From DATFCK01 sp045809745 (GTDB lineage: Bacteria > Verrucomicrobiota > Verrucomicrobiia > Chthoniobacterales > UBA10450): DNA of 21,193 nt. This document shows positions 1 to 8,056 of the stretch, piece by piece. The stretch lies in assembly GCA_045809745.1 (NCBI GenBank), contig JBJMXE010000125.1:1-21193 (forward strand), written 5' to 3'. The notes beneath the pieces are model-generated. The model saw only the letters and a program-made list of their open reading frames with translations. It had not been told where the DNA came from and did no database searches. Both the position numbers and the translations under genes were made by a program. The first letter of the stretch is position 1. Each line of letters begins with the position of its first letter.

Positions 1-539
1 AACGTTCTCGCTTTTCGCGAACTATGGTCGTGCAGCCCGATCACGTAAAATGCGCGGCCGGCGAAACTGAATGAGAACTGCGGATCGCCAGGATTTGAAC
101 TGACCGATCGATCCCACTCAAAATATTCCTGATCCGCCTTGTGGAGCTCTCCCAGCTGATGCCAAAGAAGCTTCTCGAACCGCGCTTCGTCTAGCTCGAG
201 CGGGGCGCGAAACACTGCGACGAAAGTCGCGTATTCATTTTCATCAACTACACGCGACTTTGCGAATGCGCAGAGGTCGCGACACAGCCCGGCCGTCGAT
301 TCGACCGAGGCAAACTCATCATAGACGGCAAAAGCGTAGGCTTCGTCATGGAAGGCGGCTTTGGCGCCGATGCAGGAAAACCCCGGCCGGAGCACGGTTT
401 CCCGAAAGAGTTCGTGTGCTTCAGACAGGAATGGCGTCGACGTGGAGAATTCATCGGCTGCGGTTAGACCGCCTTTGTTGGCCCAGTGCAGCGCACTATT
501 GTGCAAAGCGACTTCAGTCGCGAACGGATTCCCTTTCAC
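1..539 (-). CDS. YqcI/YcgG (GntA-like) family protein, partial
   Basis: Reading the minus strand from a GTG at 539-537 gives 179 codons without a stop to the window edge, so the C-terminus is missing. The product begins VKGNPFATEVALHNS, has a Phe-Ser-Cys-Ile-Gly-Ala-Lys motif with Cys at about residue 56, and ends at the edge in FYVIGLHDHSSRKARTF. These match the YqcI/YcgG family, where the pattern is usually FPCxGAKxA and HPxSSRxARRF. Some members (GntA) are haem-dependent N-hydroxylases of a guanidine substrate in guanitoxin synthesis; most have no tested role. An in-frame TAA lies just upstream of the GTG, so this is the only nearby start; AAAGG and AGG precede it. The gene is divergent from tamB across a 124-base gap. 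Family is clear; substrate is unknown. Confidence 0.85.
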   Translation of the reverse strand, partial: MKGNPFATEVALHNSALHWANKGGLTAADEFSTSTPFLSEAHELFRETVLRPGFSCIGAKAAFHDEAYAFAVYDEFASVESTAGLCRDLCAFAKSRVVDENEYATFVAVFRAPLELDEARFEKLLWHQLGELHKADQEYFEWDRSVSSNPGDPQFSFSFAGRAFYVIGLHDHSSRKART

Positions 540-663
540 CCTACGCCTTTATCGCAGAGGAAACCCGCGATGGTCGTAAGAATAACGGACCCAATCGGCT
601 GCTGGCCGGGTGGCCAATGCCCTAATTTGCTCTTTCTCTGAGGGGAAATAGAGTAGGGCCGCC
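540..663. other. Divergent intergenic region between the gntA-like gene and tamB
   Basis: This 124-base gap must hold the start signals for both outward-facing genes. A GC-rich inverted segment (GGCTGCTGGCCGGGTGGCC) lies at about 595-613. AGGG at about 654-657 is a plausible ribosome binding site for the GTG of tamB at 664. I cannot identify convincing -35/-10 boxes for either direction. Confidence 0.4.
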
Positions 664-3600
664 GTGTGGCGAGATGAGAACGGTTTGCAGAAGACGTTAA
701 ACTGGCGACGCGGAGCGTGGATCGCGGCGGCAGTGCTCTGTGCACTCATCTTGATTTTCCACAGGCCGCTGATCTTCGCGATCGCACATAAGGTGGTGGT
801 GCATTTCGCCGCCAAAGAGAACTTGAAGATCGCGTTCGTGCTGAAGGGGAACCCCTTCGGCAACCTGACTGTTCGAAACGTTCACGCGTTTCCGACCGGA
901 CCCAGCGATGTCGAATCCGTCGACATCGACGCCGCGCATGTGGACTACAGCTTGTTCACATTGGTTCGGCACGGTCTCTCCAGCGCTTTAGAAAACGTCG
1001 AAGTGCGAGGGGCTCGTATCGTTATGAATCCGGAGAAAGCGCCGCTGCGTCCGCGGCCCCCGAATCCCGAGCACAAGATCAAACTTCCCGACATCTTTCC
1101 GGAGAGGGCGCGTTTCACGGATGTCAGTGTGACCGTCCGCAACCGTCCCCACGATTTCGTGCTTGAGCATGTCGATCTCGAGCTGAATCCAAAGCACCCG
1201 GGCGAATTGAACATCGGCCGTTTGCAGTTGGTGGGTGGCCAGACCTGGCTCGGTCTTTCGGCGCAGACGCAGTACGCCGATCGCAATCTCGTGCTACACA
1301 ACGTGGCACTCGCAAACGACGAGCAGATCAGAAATGTTTCCCTGGACGCCTCGCAAATAGCTGATCGAAAGCTAAGGATATCGTTTGATTATACTGCCGG
1401 GGCGGGCCGTCTTTCCGGCCAGATGGCCGTGCGTGAGACGCAATCGACTTTGGACACGAAGGTGGACCTCAATGGCACCAATCTTCCGCTCAACTTCATC
1501 AACAAGTACGCGGCGTTGCCAGAAAAGTTCATTCAGGGTCAACTGGAAACCCTCAAGGTATCGTTAGGTGGCTTCCTCTCTTCACCTCATAGCTGGAACG
1601 GAACGGTCGCCGCTCAAGTACGGGACTTTCGCCAGGAGGGTACCGCGATCGATCGCGCGAACATTTCCGTTGTCGCTGAAAATGGCGTTGCGCGACTCGA
1701 ATCAGGCGATTTCTTCGAAGGAACCAACGAGCTGCATCTTCGCGGAACGGTCGAGTTGCCATTGTTAGTGGCCGATTTTGGCAGAACGGCAACGGTCATC
1801 GAATTGGCCGGAACTGCGCCGGACCTGGGTGCGGTCACCGCTGCCATGCCGCAAAAATTAATGGGCTCAGCGAGGTTGAACGGGCGCATCGATATTCAGG
1901 GCGTGCAGGTAAACGGCACATTCTCCCTGGCCGCAGGTGCTCTCGTCTCCGGGGAAGCCTCGATCGAGCGCGTCGCTGCTGAGGGCAAGGTCGCTAAGAC
2001 GTTATCGCCCCGCCAGGCGGGGAAGCCCTGGTATGCCGATCTTCAATCGAACATCACCCTCAACGCTAGCAACATCAGGTTGCGTGATTATGCCGTCGAC
2101 TCTGCCGACGTCGCTCTGCGAAGCGCCGACCAAAAGGTGACGCTCGAGCGTGTCCAGGTTAGGCGGAATCAGAACGACCTGGTGTTCTCCGGCGATTATC
2201 AGCTTCCGGAAAACTTCAATGACGCAATGAAACAACCGGGCACGCTGAACTTTGTTTTCAATGCGCCGCAATTGGCGGATTACTGGATCAGCGAAACGGC
2301 CGATCGGCTAACCGGCCCTCTTCAATCAAACGGGCAAATCTACCTCCAGAACGGTGCCGCCAATGGACAGGTATCGATTTACGGGTCGGAGATCCGATTC
2401 CGCGATTTGGTCGTTCACCAATTGAGCGGCCAGATCGCGATTGCCCGGAACGTTGTCTACTTGAACGACTTTACCGCTGCCCTAAACGAACAGGATTACG
2501 TTTCCGCTAACGGAGTTCTGAACTCGCAACCACCGTATGAATACCACGGAAAACTAAGCGCCAACCTTGTTGATCTGGCGGTGTTCAATCCGTTGGTGAA
2601 AGCCGCCGGACCTAACAAAGATCTTGCCGGATCGTTGGTAGCAAACTGGACCGGTGCCGGCGCGATCCGGGGGCCAAACAATTCGGGTCAACTGAAGTTG
2701 AATCTCGACAAGGGACGATTCGGTGACGCCAAAGCACTGCAGGCCAATATTGACGCCGCTTACACGGCAGATGGTTTCAATGTCCCGATCATCTTTCTCG
2801 GCAGCGACCGAATGAGCTTTCAGGCGGTGGCTCAGACCCGCGGCAATACGCTCGAGATCGACAAGATTCAGTTAAATCAGGGGAATCAGAGGTACGCCGA
2901 CGGCTACGTATCGGTCCCGTTCGTCTGGAAAAACATCAACACCGGCGCGTCCCCGTTTCCGAATGATGGCGCAATCTCAGCCACGTTTCAGACGCAGAAT
3001 CTCGATATCCGTAAAATATTCGAAGACGTCGGAATGAAAGCGCCCGCCTCAGGAATGATCAATGTGAAATTCGACGCCTCTGGCACGTTTTCAAAGTTGG
3101 CGGCCAATCTCGCGGTGCAAATGCGCGATCTGAAAACGGATAAGATGCCGACTTTGGAGCCGGCTAACGTCGACCTAACGGCGCAGGCCCGCGATGGCCA
3201 GCTGACGGTAAACGGCAACGTGCAGCAGCCAAAAGTCCAGCCCGTTACGCTAACGGCGAATCTGCCGTTCCAGATTGCCGAAGTGCTGCGACAAGGCAAG
3301 ATGCCGGACGACACGCCGATGAACGCTCAGCTTAAACTGCCGCGCAGTTCGGTAAACTTCCTGCGGCAATTTGTTCCGGTAATCGAAGAGCTGGATGGCG
3401 ACGTGGCTCTCGATGTTGCCATCAAAGGCACAATCGCGAAGCCGGTCCTCGCCGGGTCCGGTGACATGACAATCAACGTTGGGCGGTTCTCCAATCCAAC
3501 GCTGCCGGCATTGCAAAACTTCAAGGGGCGAATGGTGTTCGATCGCGATACTTTGACTTTCCAGAAATTCGGTGGAGAGCTCGCCGGCGGACCATTTGGT

Positions 3601-4542
3601 ATTTCGGGTCGAGTCACTTTTCCGAAGCTGACCGATCCCACGCTCGACCTCCAGCTGAAGGCAACCAGCGTGCTGGTGGCTCGGAATGATTCCCTAACGG
3701 CCCGGGCTGATGCTGACGTGAGGGTCACAGGGCCTTTGAATTCCGCCTCGGTAACCGGAACAGTCGCCCTAACCAACAGCCATTTCCTCAAAAACCTGGA
3801 TCTCATTCCCATTGGATTGCCGGGACGACCTGCGCCCGAACCGCCATCCGCGCGACCGGAATTTTCAATCCCAACGCCGCCGCTGCGGGATTGGAAATTC
3901 GATGTGTCGGTGAAAACGAAGGATCCTTTCCTGATTCGCGGGAGTATCGCGAATGGCGGCGCGCTGGTTGACGTTCATCTGGGCGGAACCGGGCTGCATC
4001 CCCTGTTGGATGGGCAGGTCAGGTTGGACAATGTAGAGGCGACTCTGCCGTTCAGCCGCCTTGACGTGCAATACGGCTTTCTCTATTTCGATCCGAGTGA
4101 TCCGTTCAATCCTAAGATCGATTTGCACGGCAGCTCCGTAATCCGCGATTACACAATTCACGTTTATGTCTACGGTCGCTCCCTTTCCCCAGAAGCAGTT
4201 TTCACCAGTGAGCCTCCGCTGCCGCAGGAGGAGATCATTTCGCTGTTGGCCACCGGCACCACCCGGCAGGAGTTAACCGGCAACAACAACGTGCTGGCCG
4301 GGCGCGCGGCAATGCTGCTGTTCCAGCAGCTCTATCGGAAAGTGTTCAAGAAAGGCGAAAGCACCAAGAGCAACTCGGTTTTCGATCGGCTGGATGTTGA
4401 CTTCGGTCAGGTGGATCCGAGAACCGGGCAGCAGACTGCCAGCGCACGATTCAAGCTCAATCAACAGGTCGTCCTGGTAGGGGACATCGAAGTCGGTGGA
4501 GATTTTCGCGGCATGGTTAAGTATCTCATCCGATTCCGTTAA
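664..4542 (+). CDS. tamB: TamB-like translocation/assembly module protein (DUF490 C-terminus)
   Basis: A 1292-residue protein with a single N-terminal membrane anchor at about residues 18-41, followed by a very long stretch of alternating hydrophobic/polar beta-rich sequence typical of AsmA/TamB bridges. The C-terminal 350 or so residues fit the TamB (DUF490) domain: PPLPQEEIISLLATG at about 1183-1197, then an amphipathic segment ending GGDFRGMVKYLIRFR. TamB proteins span the periplasm from the inner membrane and work with an Omp85 partner in outer-membrane protein assembly or lipid transport. The next gene, one base after the stop, is exactly such a partner. The start is GTG with AGGG about 6 bases upstream; the reading frame gives no better start before the anchor. 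E. coli has tamA before tamB, so the order is reversed here. Family call is firm; exact cargo is not known. Confidence 0.9.
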   Translation: MWRDENGLQKTLNWRRGAWIAAAVLCALILIFHRPLIFAIAHKVVVHFAAKENLKIAFVLKGNPFGNLTVRNVHAFPTGPSDVESVDIDAAHVDYSLFTLVRHGLSSALENVEVRGARIVMNPEKAPLRPRPPNPEHKIKLPDIFPERARFTDVSVTVRNRPHDFVLEHVDLELNPKHPGELNIGRLQLVGGQTWLGLSAQTQYADRNLVLHNVALANDEQIRNVSLDASQIADRKLRISFDYTAGAGRLSGQMAVRETQSTLDTKVDLNGTNLPLNFINKYAALPEKFIQGQLETLKVSLGGFLSSPHSWNGTVAAQVRDFRQEGTAIDRANISVVAENGVARLESGDFFEGTNELHLRGTVELPLLVADFGRTATVIELAGTAPDLGAVTAAMPQKLMGSARLNGRIDIQGVQVNGTFSLAAGALVSGEASIERVAAEGKVAKTLSPRQAGKPWYADLQSNITLNASNIRLRDYAVDSADVALRSADQKVTLERVQVRRNQNDLVFSGDYQLPENFNDAMKQPGTLNFVFNAPQLADYWISETADRLTGPLQSNGQIYLQNGAANGQVSIYGSEIRFRDLVVHQLSGQIAIARNVVYLNDFTAALNEQDYVSANGVLNSQPPYEYHGKLSANLVDLAVFNPLVKAAGPNKDLAGSLVANWTGAGAIRGPNNSGQLKLNLDKGRFGDAKALQANIDAAYTADGFNVPIIFLGSDRMSFQAVAQTRGNTLEIDKIQLNQGNQRYADGYVSVPFVWKNINTGASPFPNDGAISATFQTQNLDIRKIFEDVGMKAPASGMINVKFDASGTFSKLAANLAVQMRDLKTDKMPTLEPANVDLTAQARDGQLTVNGNVQQPKVQPVTLTANLPFQIAEVLRQGKMPDDTPMNAQLKLPRSSVNFLRQFVPVIEELDGDVALDVAIKGTIAKPVLAGSGDMTINVGRFSNPTLPALQNFKGRMVFDRDTLTFQKFGGELAGGPFGISGRVTFPKLTDPTLDLQLKATSVLVARNDSLTARADADVRVTGPLNSASVTGTVALTNSHFLKNLDLIPIGLPGRPAPEPPSARPEFSIPTPPLRDWKFDVSVKTKDPFLIRGSIANGGALVDVHLGGTGLHPLLDGQVRLDNVEATLPFSRLDVQYGFLYFDPSDPFNPKIDLHGSSVIRDYTIHVYVYGRSLSPEAVFTSEPPLPQEEIISLLATGTTRQELTGNNNVLAGRAAMLLFQQLYRKVFKKGESTKSNSVFDRLDVDFGQVDPRTGQQTASARFKLNQQVVLVGDIEVGGDFRGMVKYLIRFR

Positions 4543-4543
4543 G

Positions 4544-6709
4544 ATGAGATCTGTTCTGGCCGTTCTGATCGCACTCGCTTTCGTCAGCGAAACGCGCAGC
4601 CAGTCTGCCCTGACCCAGCCTGGCCGGGAAGAGCGGGATAAGGCGCAACAGAAGGTCGAAAAAGCGCAGCAGAAAACCGCGCTTCGGAGCACCGCGATTG
4701 ATTTCCGCGGCGAAACCGCCTTCACCGAAAAGGATCTCCGGACGGCGTTAAAGGAGCAGATCACGACGCTCGACCAGTACGGTCTCACCCCCGCCCGGGC
4801 TGACGACGTTGCCTTCTTTCTCCAGATTTACTATCGCAAACATGGTTACGCCAAAGCGGATGTGCACTACGCGATCGAAGGGGATCGGCTGCGGCTGGAT
4901 ATCAAGGAAGGTCCTCAGTACACCTTAGGGGTCATCAACTTCGCCGGTAACAGGCACGAGCCGACCGATAAACTTTTTGATTATGTGGTCGGCCCGACTC
5001 GCGAGCGATATTCTAAGCTGCAGAAAACCTTACCGTTCGTTGCCGCCGATGTTCAGGAAGGCGCCGACCTGGTAGGGCGCTTTTATGTCGCGGAGGGATT
5101 CCTCGAGGTCAAAATCGACGCGCCGCAATATCATTACCGAGACGGCGCGCCCGTAGTCGACGTGGCGGTGCCAATTGCGGAGGGACGCCAATACTTCTTC
5201 GGAAGCATCTCTTTTAGCGGAAACACGATCTACGATCCGTCGACGCTGCGTGGCCAAATCGAAGATCTGCTGAAGCAACCGTATACCGATGCCCGGGTAG
5301 CCGATTTGCCCCGCCGATTACAAGCCTACTTCAAACAGCGTGGTTACTATGATGTAAAAGTTGAAGCGACTGGTGATCCCACCACCGCGGTCAACGGTCA
5401 CGTTCCGGTGCAGATCGCCGTCTCCGCCGGACCGATCTATCACTTTGCCGATTCAACCGTGACCGGTCTGCAGCGGTTGCGTCCCAGCTATGTGACCCGG
5501 CGGTTTTCCGGCCTCGATGGCAAGACCTACAGTCCGGAGGCTGTCGACGAAAAGTTTCGCACATTGATGCGCACAGGGCTGTTCAATCTGTTGCAGATTA
5601 AACCGGTCGCGCTGGACGGAGACCGGCTGCGCTTGGACATCACGGCGGAAGAAGCCAAGAGCAAGGAATTCGGTTTCTCGGTTGGCTACGGGTCGTACGT
5701 GGGAGCTATTCTTGGCGCATCATACCGGGACCGGGATCTGTTTGGCTACGGTCGCCCCCTAACGACTTCAGCGGAAATCAATCAACGCGGTTACAAGGGC
5801 GAAATTTTGTGGGAAGATCCGTTCCTGTTCGATACGGATTTCGCGTTCAAGGCGAGGCTGGCTGCGTTGACGTTCGACTTCGACGGTTACAGCAAGTTTG
5901 AGCTTGGTGGACGGCTCGAATTGTCGAGAAAACTTACTAAGACGTATGAGGCCGGGGTTACTTTCTCAGTCAGACACGTGGAGATCACATCGGCTGACAT
6001 CAAACCCAAGTTCCTCGGTGAGACTTCGTACTTTGTGGACACCATTGGATTCACCCAGACGTTGGACTTGCGAAAAAGTCCGTTGGTTTCGCCGCGGGGA
6101 CTCGTGGTTGATAATACCGTCGACCTGGCGCTCAACGGATTGGGCAGCCAGATAGAATTCGTCCGCGCTACCGGCCGAGCCAGCTACTACATCGGTTTCG
6201 GAGAAGAGTCGCAGGCCCCGGGAGTGGCTCTGGCCGAGGACCCGAATCGCTCGGCATTCCAGCGGTGGTACAGCCAGACGCTGCTGGCGTTCGGAGCGCG
6301 AACCGGAATCATCCACGTCCTCGGCAACGAAAGCACGCCGTTCGATCTTCCTATCGACGAGCGGTTCTTCAACGGCGGAGGCACCACGGTCAGGAGCTTT
6401 GACGAGCGTGATCTCGGACCGCGCGATCACCGTGGCAACCCGTTAGGCGGCGAGTTCTTCACCGTGTTTAACGCCGAATATACATTTCCGATTTACGGCG
6501 AGTTGCAGGGTGCCTTTTTTGTCGACGCCGGTAACCTGCTGCCCAGTTCCGAGGATCCGGGATTTCAGGATATGCGTTACGCGATCGGCGCTGGTTTGCG
6601 TTACAAACTGCCGATCGGCCCGATCCGGCTCGACTACGGCGTCAATCCCGATCCACGCACGAACGAAGCCGAAGGCGCCTTCCATTTCAGTTTCGGCTTC
6701 GCCTTCTAG
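4544..6709 (+). CDS. Omp85 family outer membrane assembly protein (BamA/TamA-like)
   Basis: The 721-residue product starts at the ATG one base after the tamB stop; an upstream in-frame ATG at 4496 would lie inside tamB and would hide the signal peptide MRSVLAVLIALAFVSETRS. After it come a short charged, coiled-coil-like stretch and several POTRA repeats (for example INFAGNRHEPTDKLFDYVVG and ISFSGNTIYDPSTLRGQI), to about residue 370. The rest is a C-terminal beta-barrel. It carries the Omp85 signature ERFFNGGGTTVRSF near residue 606, the late motif PIGPIRLDYG, and ends in Phe (FHFSFGFAF), the usual outer-membrane C-terminal signal. It should insert or translocate proteins at the outer membrane with the TamB-like protein encoded just upstream. 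The near-zero spacing suggests translational coupling. Whether it is a BamA or TamA functional equivalent cannot be told from sequence alone; the tamB neighbour favours TamA. Confidence 0.9.
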   Translation: MRSVLAVLIALAFVSETRSQSALTQPGREERDKAQQKVEKAQQKTALRSTAIDFRGETAFTEKDLRTALKEQITTLDQYGLTPARADDVAFFLQIYYRKHGYAKADVHYAIEGDRLRLDIKEGPQYTLGVINFAGNRHEPTDKLFDYVVGPTRERYSKLQKTLPFVAADVQEGADLVGRFYVAEGFLEVKIDAPQYHYRDGAPVVDVAVPIAEGRQYFFGSISFSGNTIYDPSTLRGQIEDLLKQPYTDARVADLPRRLQAYFKQRGYYDVKVEATGDPTTAVNGHVPVQIAVSAGPIYHFADSTVTGLQRLRPSYVTRRFSGLDGKTYSPEAVDEKFRTLMRTGLFNLLQIKPVALDGDRLRLDITAEEAKSKEFGFSVGYGSYVGAILGASYRDRDLFGYGRPLTTSAEINQRGYKGEILWEDPFLFDTDFAFKARLAALTFDFDGYSKFELGGRLELSRKLTKTYEAGVTFSVRHVEITSADIKPKFLGETSYFVDTIGFTQTLDLRKSPLVSPRGLVVDNTVDLALNGLGSQIEFVRATGRASYYIGFGEESQAPGVALAEDPNRSAFQRWYSQTLLAFGARTGIIHVLGNESTPFDLPIDERFFNGGGTTVRSFDERDLGPRDHRGNPLGGEFFTVFNAEYTFPIYGELQGAFFVDAGNLLPSSEDPGFQDMRYAIGAGLRYKLPIGPIRLDYGVNPDPRTNEAEGAFHFSFGFAF

Positions 6710-6718
6710 TTGCCGACT

Positions 6719-6769
6719 CTGTAGGGCAAGCTGTTAGCTTCCCATGGGACGGTAGCAGCGCCCCTACAG
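6719..6769. repeat. Palindromic repeat, family A (GTAGGG...CCCTAC), copy 1
   Basis: The element has perfect 8-base terminal inverted repeats, CTGTAGGG at 6719-6726 and CCCTACAG at 6762-6769. An inner segment, AAGCTGTTAGCTT, can fold on itself. It lies just after the Omp85 stop codon and is followed by a short A-run. It matches the elements at 11261-11311 and 16217-16268 over most of their length. It could act as a transcript end or RNA-stabilising hairpin, but that is inference. Confidence 0.8.
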
Positions 6770-6807
6770 AAAAACTGTGCTGCAGCTGGTGGAACGCGAT
6801 CTCCGAG

Positions 6808-6836
6808 TGCCCTTCGACTGCGCTCGGGATGACAGA
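6808..6836 (-). repeat. Short dispersed repeat, family E (CTGTCATYCYGAGCG)
   Basis: Read on the minus strand this begins CTGTCATCCCGAGCGCAGTCG. The same opening, CTGTCATTCTGAGCG, occurs on the plus strand at 20124 in the thiC leader. Strings of this type are common intergenic repeats in many bacterial groups. It sits in the 201-base gap before the glycosyltransferase, which otherwise holds the family A element and no recognisable promoter. Confidence 0.55.
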
Positions 6837-6910
6837 TTGTTGCCGCGGATCTGATGACGCTCAGCACGTGGCGTGGCCGCGATTTAGTAAGGACGTTTGC
6901 CACTCGCCGT

Positions 6911-8056
6911 ATGAATTGCACTTACCTCCTGCCAATTCGCCGCAGCACGTTTAACAATGCAGAGGCGCAAACGATTGCATCGTATCTTGCCGTGATCCGC
7001 TCCGAGGTGTCCGAGATTATCCTGGTCGATGGTTCACCGGCAGATGTGTTCAACGCGCAGGGTGCCCTTTGGTCTGGCGTTTGTCGCCATGAACGCGTGG
7101 ATCGACGATTCGGATTTCTTAACGATAAAGTAAACGGCATTCAAACAGGGGTGAGGCTTGCCGCTAACGAGCACATCATTCTGGCCGACGACGACATCCG
7201 TTACACACCTGCCGATATCGAGCAGATTATCGTTTTATTGGAACGGTTTGAAGTGGTTCGGCCACAAAATTATTTCCGGTTCCGGAATGTAGCATCGGTC
7301 GCTGGCCGAGGTTCTCTTTCAGCGTCAGCGCGAAATGCTGGTGGTAATCAGGACGAAGACCAATGGCCAGCGGCCAGTGCCACAGATCATGGGCAAGATG
7401 CCCAAGCCACAGGTGGGATTCCGGCGCGAATGGAAGCTTCCCGAATGCTGATCAATCGCGCCACGCTGCGAACGGCCGATTATCCAGGGACTTGTGCCTT
7501 TCGGCGCGGCACATTTCTGCGCAGCGGCCGGTATGATGGCGACGTGCTGTTCGATAACGAAGAATTGATCCGGCACCTCGTGCGTGGCGGCGCGCAGACC
7601 TGTTTCGCGAACGATCTGTTTATCCGTAAACGTCCGCCGGCATTTCGGAAGTGGATCGAACAGCGGCCGCGCCAGGCCTACGAAGATTTCGGTCTGCGGG
7701 CAAAGACGGCAATGTTCGCGCTGTTACCACTCCTGATCACCGGCTGCGGCCTGGTCTGGGGACTCAATACAATGTTCATCGCAGCAGTCGTGCTCGCATT
7801 GCTCGCGGTCGCGCTGGCGATGGGAGGTCGGGCCCGCGGCCAGGCTCGCCGCTTCTTTCCAGCACACATCTGCTGGTTCGCGCCGCTGTGGGTGTTTGAG
7901 CGAGTGATCAGCACCTACTGGGCATTCTATTGGTTCCTCCGAAAGGGCGGTTATCCGTTCGGTGAACGGTTGTTGCAAAAAGGCATTGGACGCGATTGGG
8001 TGGAAGGAGGGAAGATTGCGTCGCAGACCTTAAATAGTTCGACCATTCAGCGATGA
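6911..8056 (+). CDS. Family 2-type glycosyltransferase with C-terminal membrane helices and an in-frame repeat insertion
   Basis: The chosen ATG gives MNCTYLLPIRRSTF, a natural start for a GT-A fold (381 aa). The frame is open back to an ATG at 6854, but the extra 19 residues look unconserved and have no ribosome site. A nucleotide-binding half leads to ILADDDIRY, with the metal-binding Asp cluster at residues 93-95. It continues PQNYF, then after an insertion RMLINRA, DYPGTCAFRR and YDGDVLFDNEELIR, which I recognise from GT2 family members. Hydrophobic segments lie at about 266-305 and 316-340, so the enzyme probably sits on the inner membrane. Residues 123-171 (7277-7423) are repeat-derived and replace a linker that I recall as only about six residues in relatives. 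Donor and acceptor are unknown. The TGA overlaps the ATG of the following decarboxylase, implying coupled translation. Confidence 0.8.
   Translation: MNCTYLLPIRRSTFNNAEAQTIASYLAVIRSEVSEIILVDGSPADVFNAQGALWSGVCRHERVDRRFGFLNDKVNGIQTGVRLAANEHIILADDDIRYTPADIEQIIVLLERFEVVRPQNYFRFRNVASVAGRGSLSASARNAGGNQDEDQWPAASATDHGQDAQATGGIPARMEASRMLINRATLRTADYPGTCAFRRGTFLRSGRYDGDVLFDNEELIRHLVRGGAQTCFANDLFIRKRPPAFRKWIEQRPRQAYEDFGLRAKTAMFALLPLLITGCGLVWGLNTMFIAAVVLALLAVALAMGGRARGQARRFFPAHICWFAPLWVFERVISTYWAFYWFLRKGGYPFGERLLQKGIGRDWVEGGKIASQTLNSSTIQR
7277..7423 (+). repeat. In-frame repeat insertion inside the glycosyltransferase (families C and hairpin GGGCAAGATGCCC)
   Basis: The 17-mer CCGGAATGTAGCATCGG at 7282-7298 is repeated exactly at 11732-11748 in an intergenic region. 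TGGCCAGCGGCCAGTGCCAC at 7364-7383 is palindromic and resembles GCAGCGGCCGCTGCCAC in the same intergenic element. A further hairpin, GGGCA-AGA-TGCCC, is at 7391-7403. The block is read as 49 codons without a stop, giving a low-complexity Ala/Gly/Ser/Asp/Gln-rich loop. Exact ends are estimated from where the glycosyltransferase motifs stop and resume. Confidence 0.75.

Noticed and set aside
260..625. Open frames of 60-120 codons on both strands opposite the gntA-like gene
   Set aside because: They are shadows of the minus-strand YqcI/YcgG reading frame, which carries clear family motifs; their own products are Arg-rich and resemble nothing.
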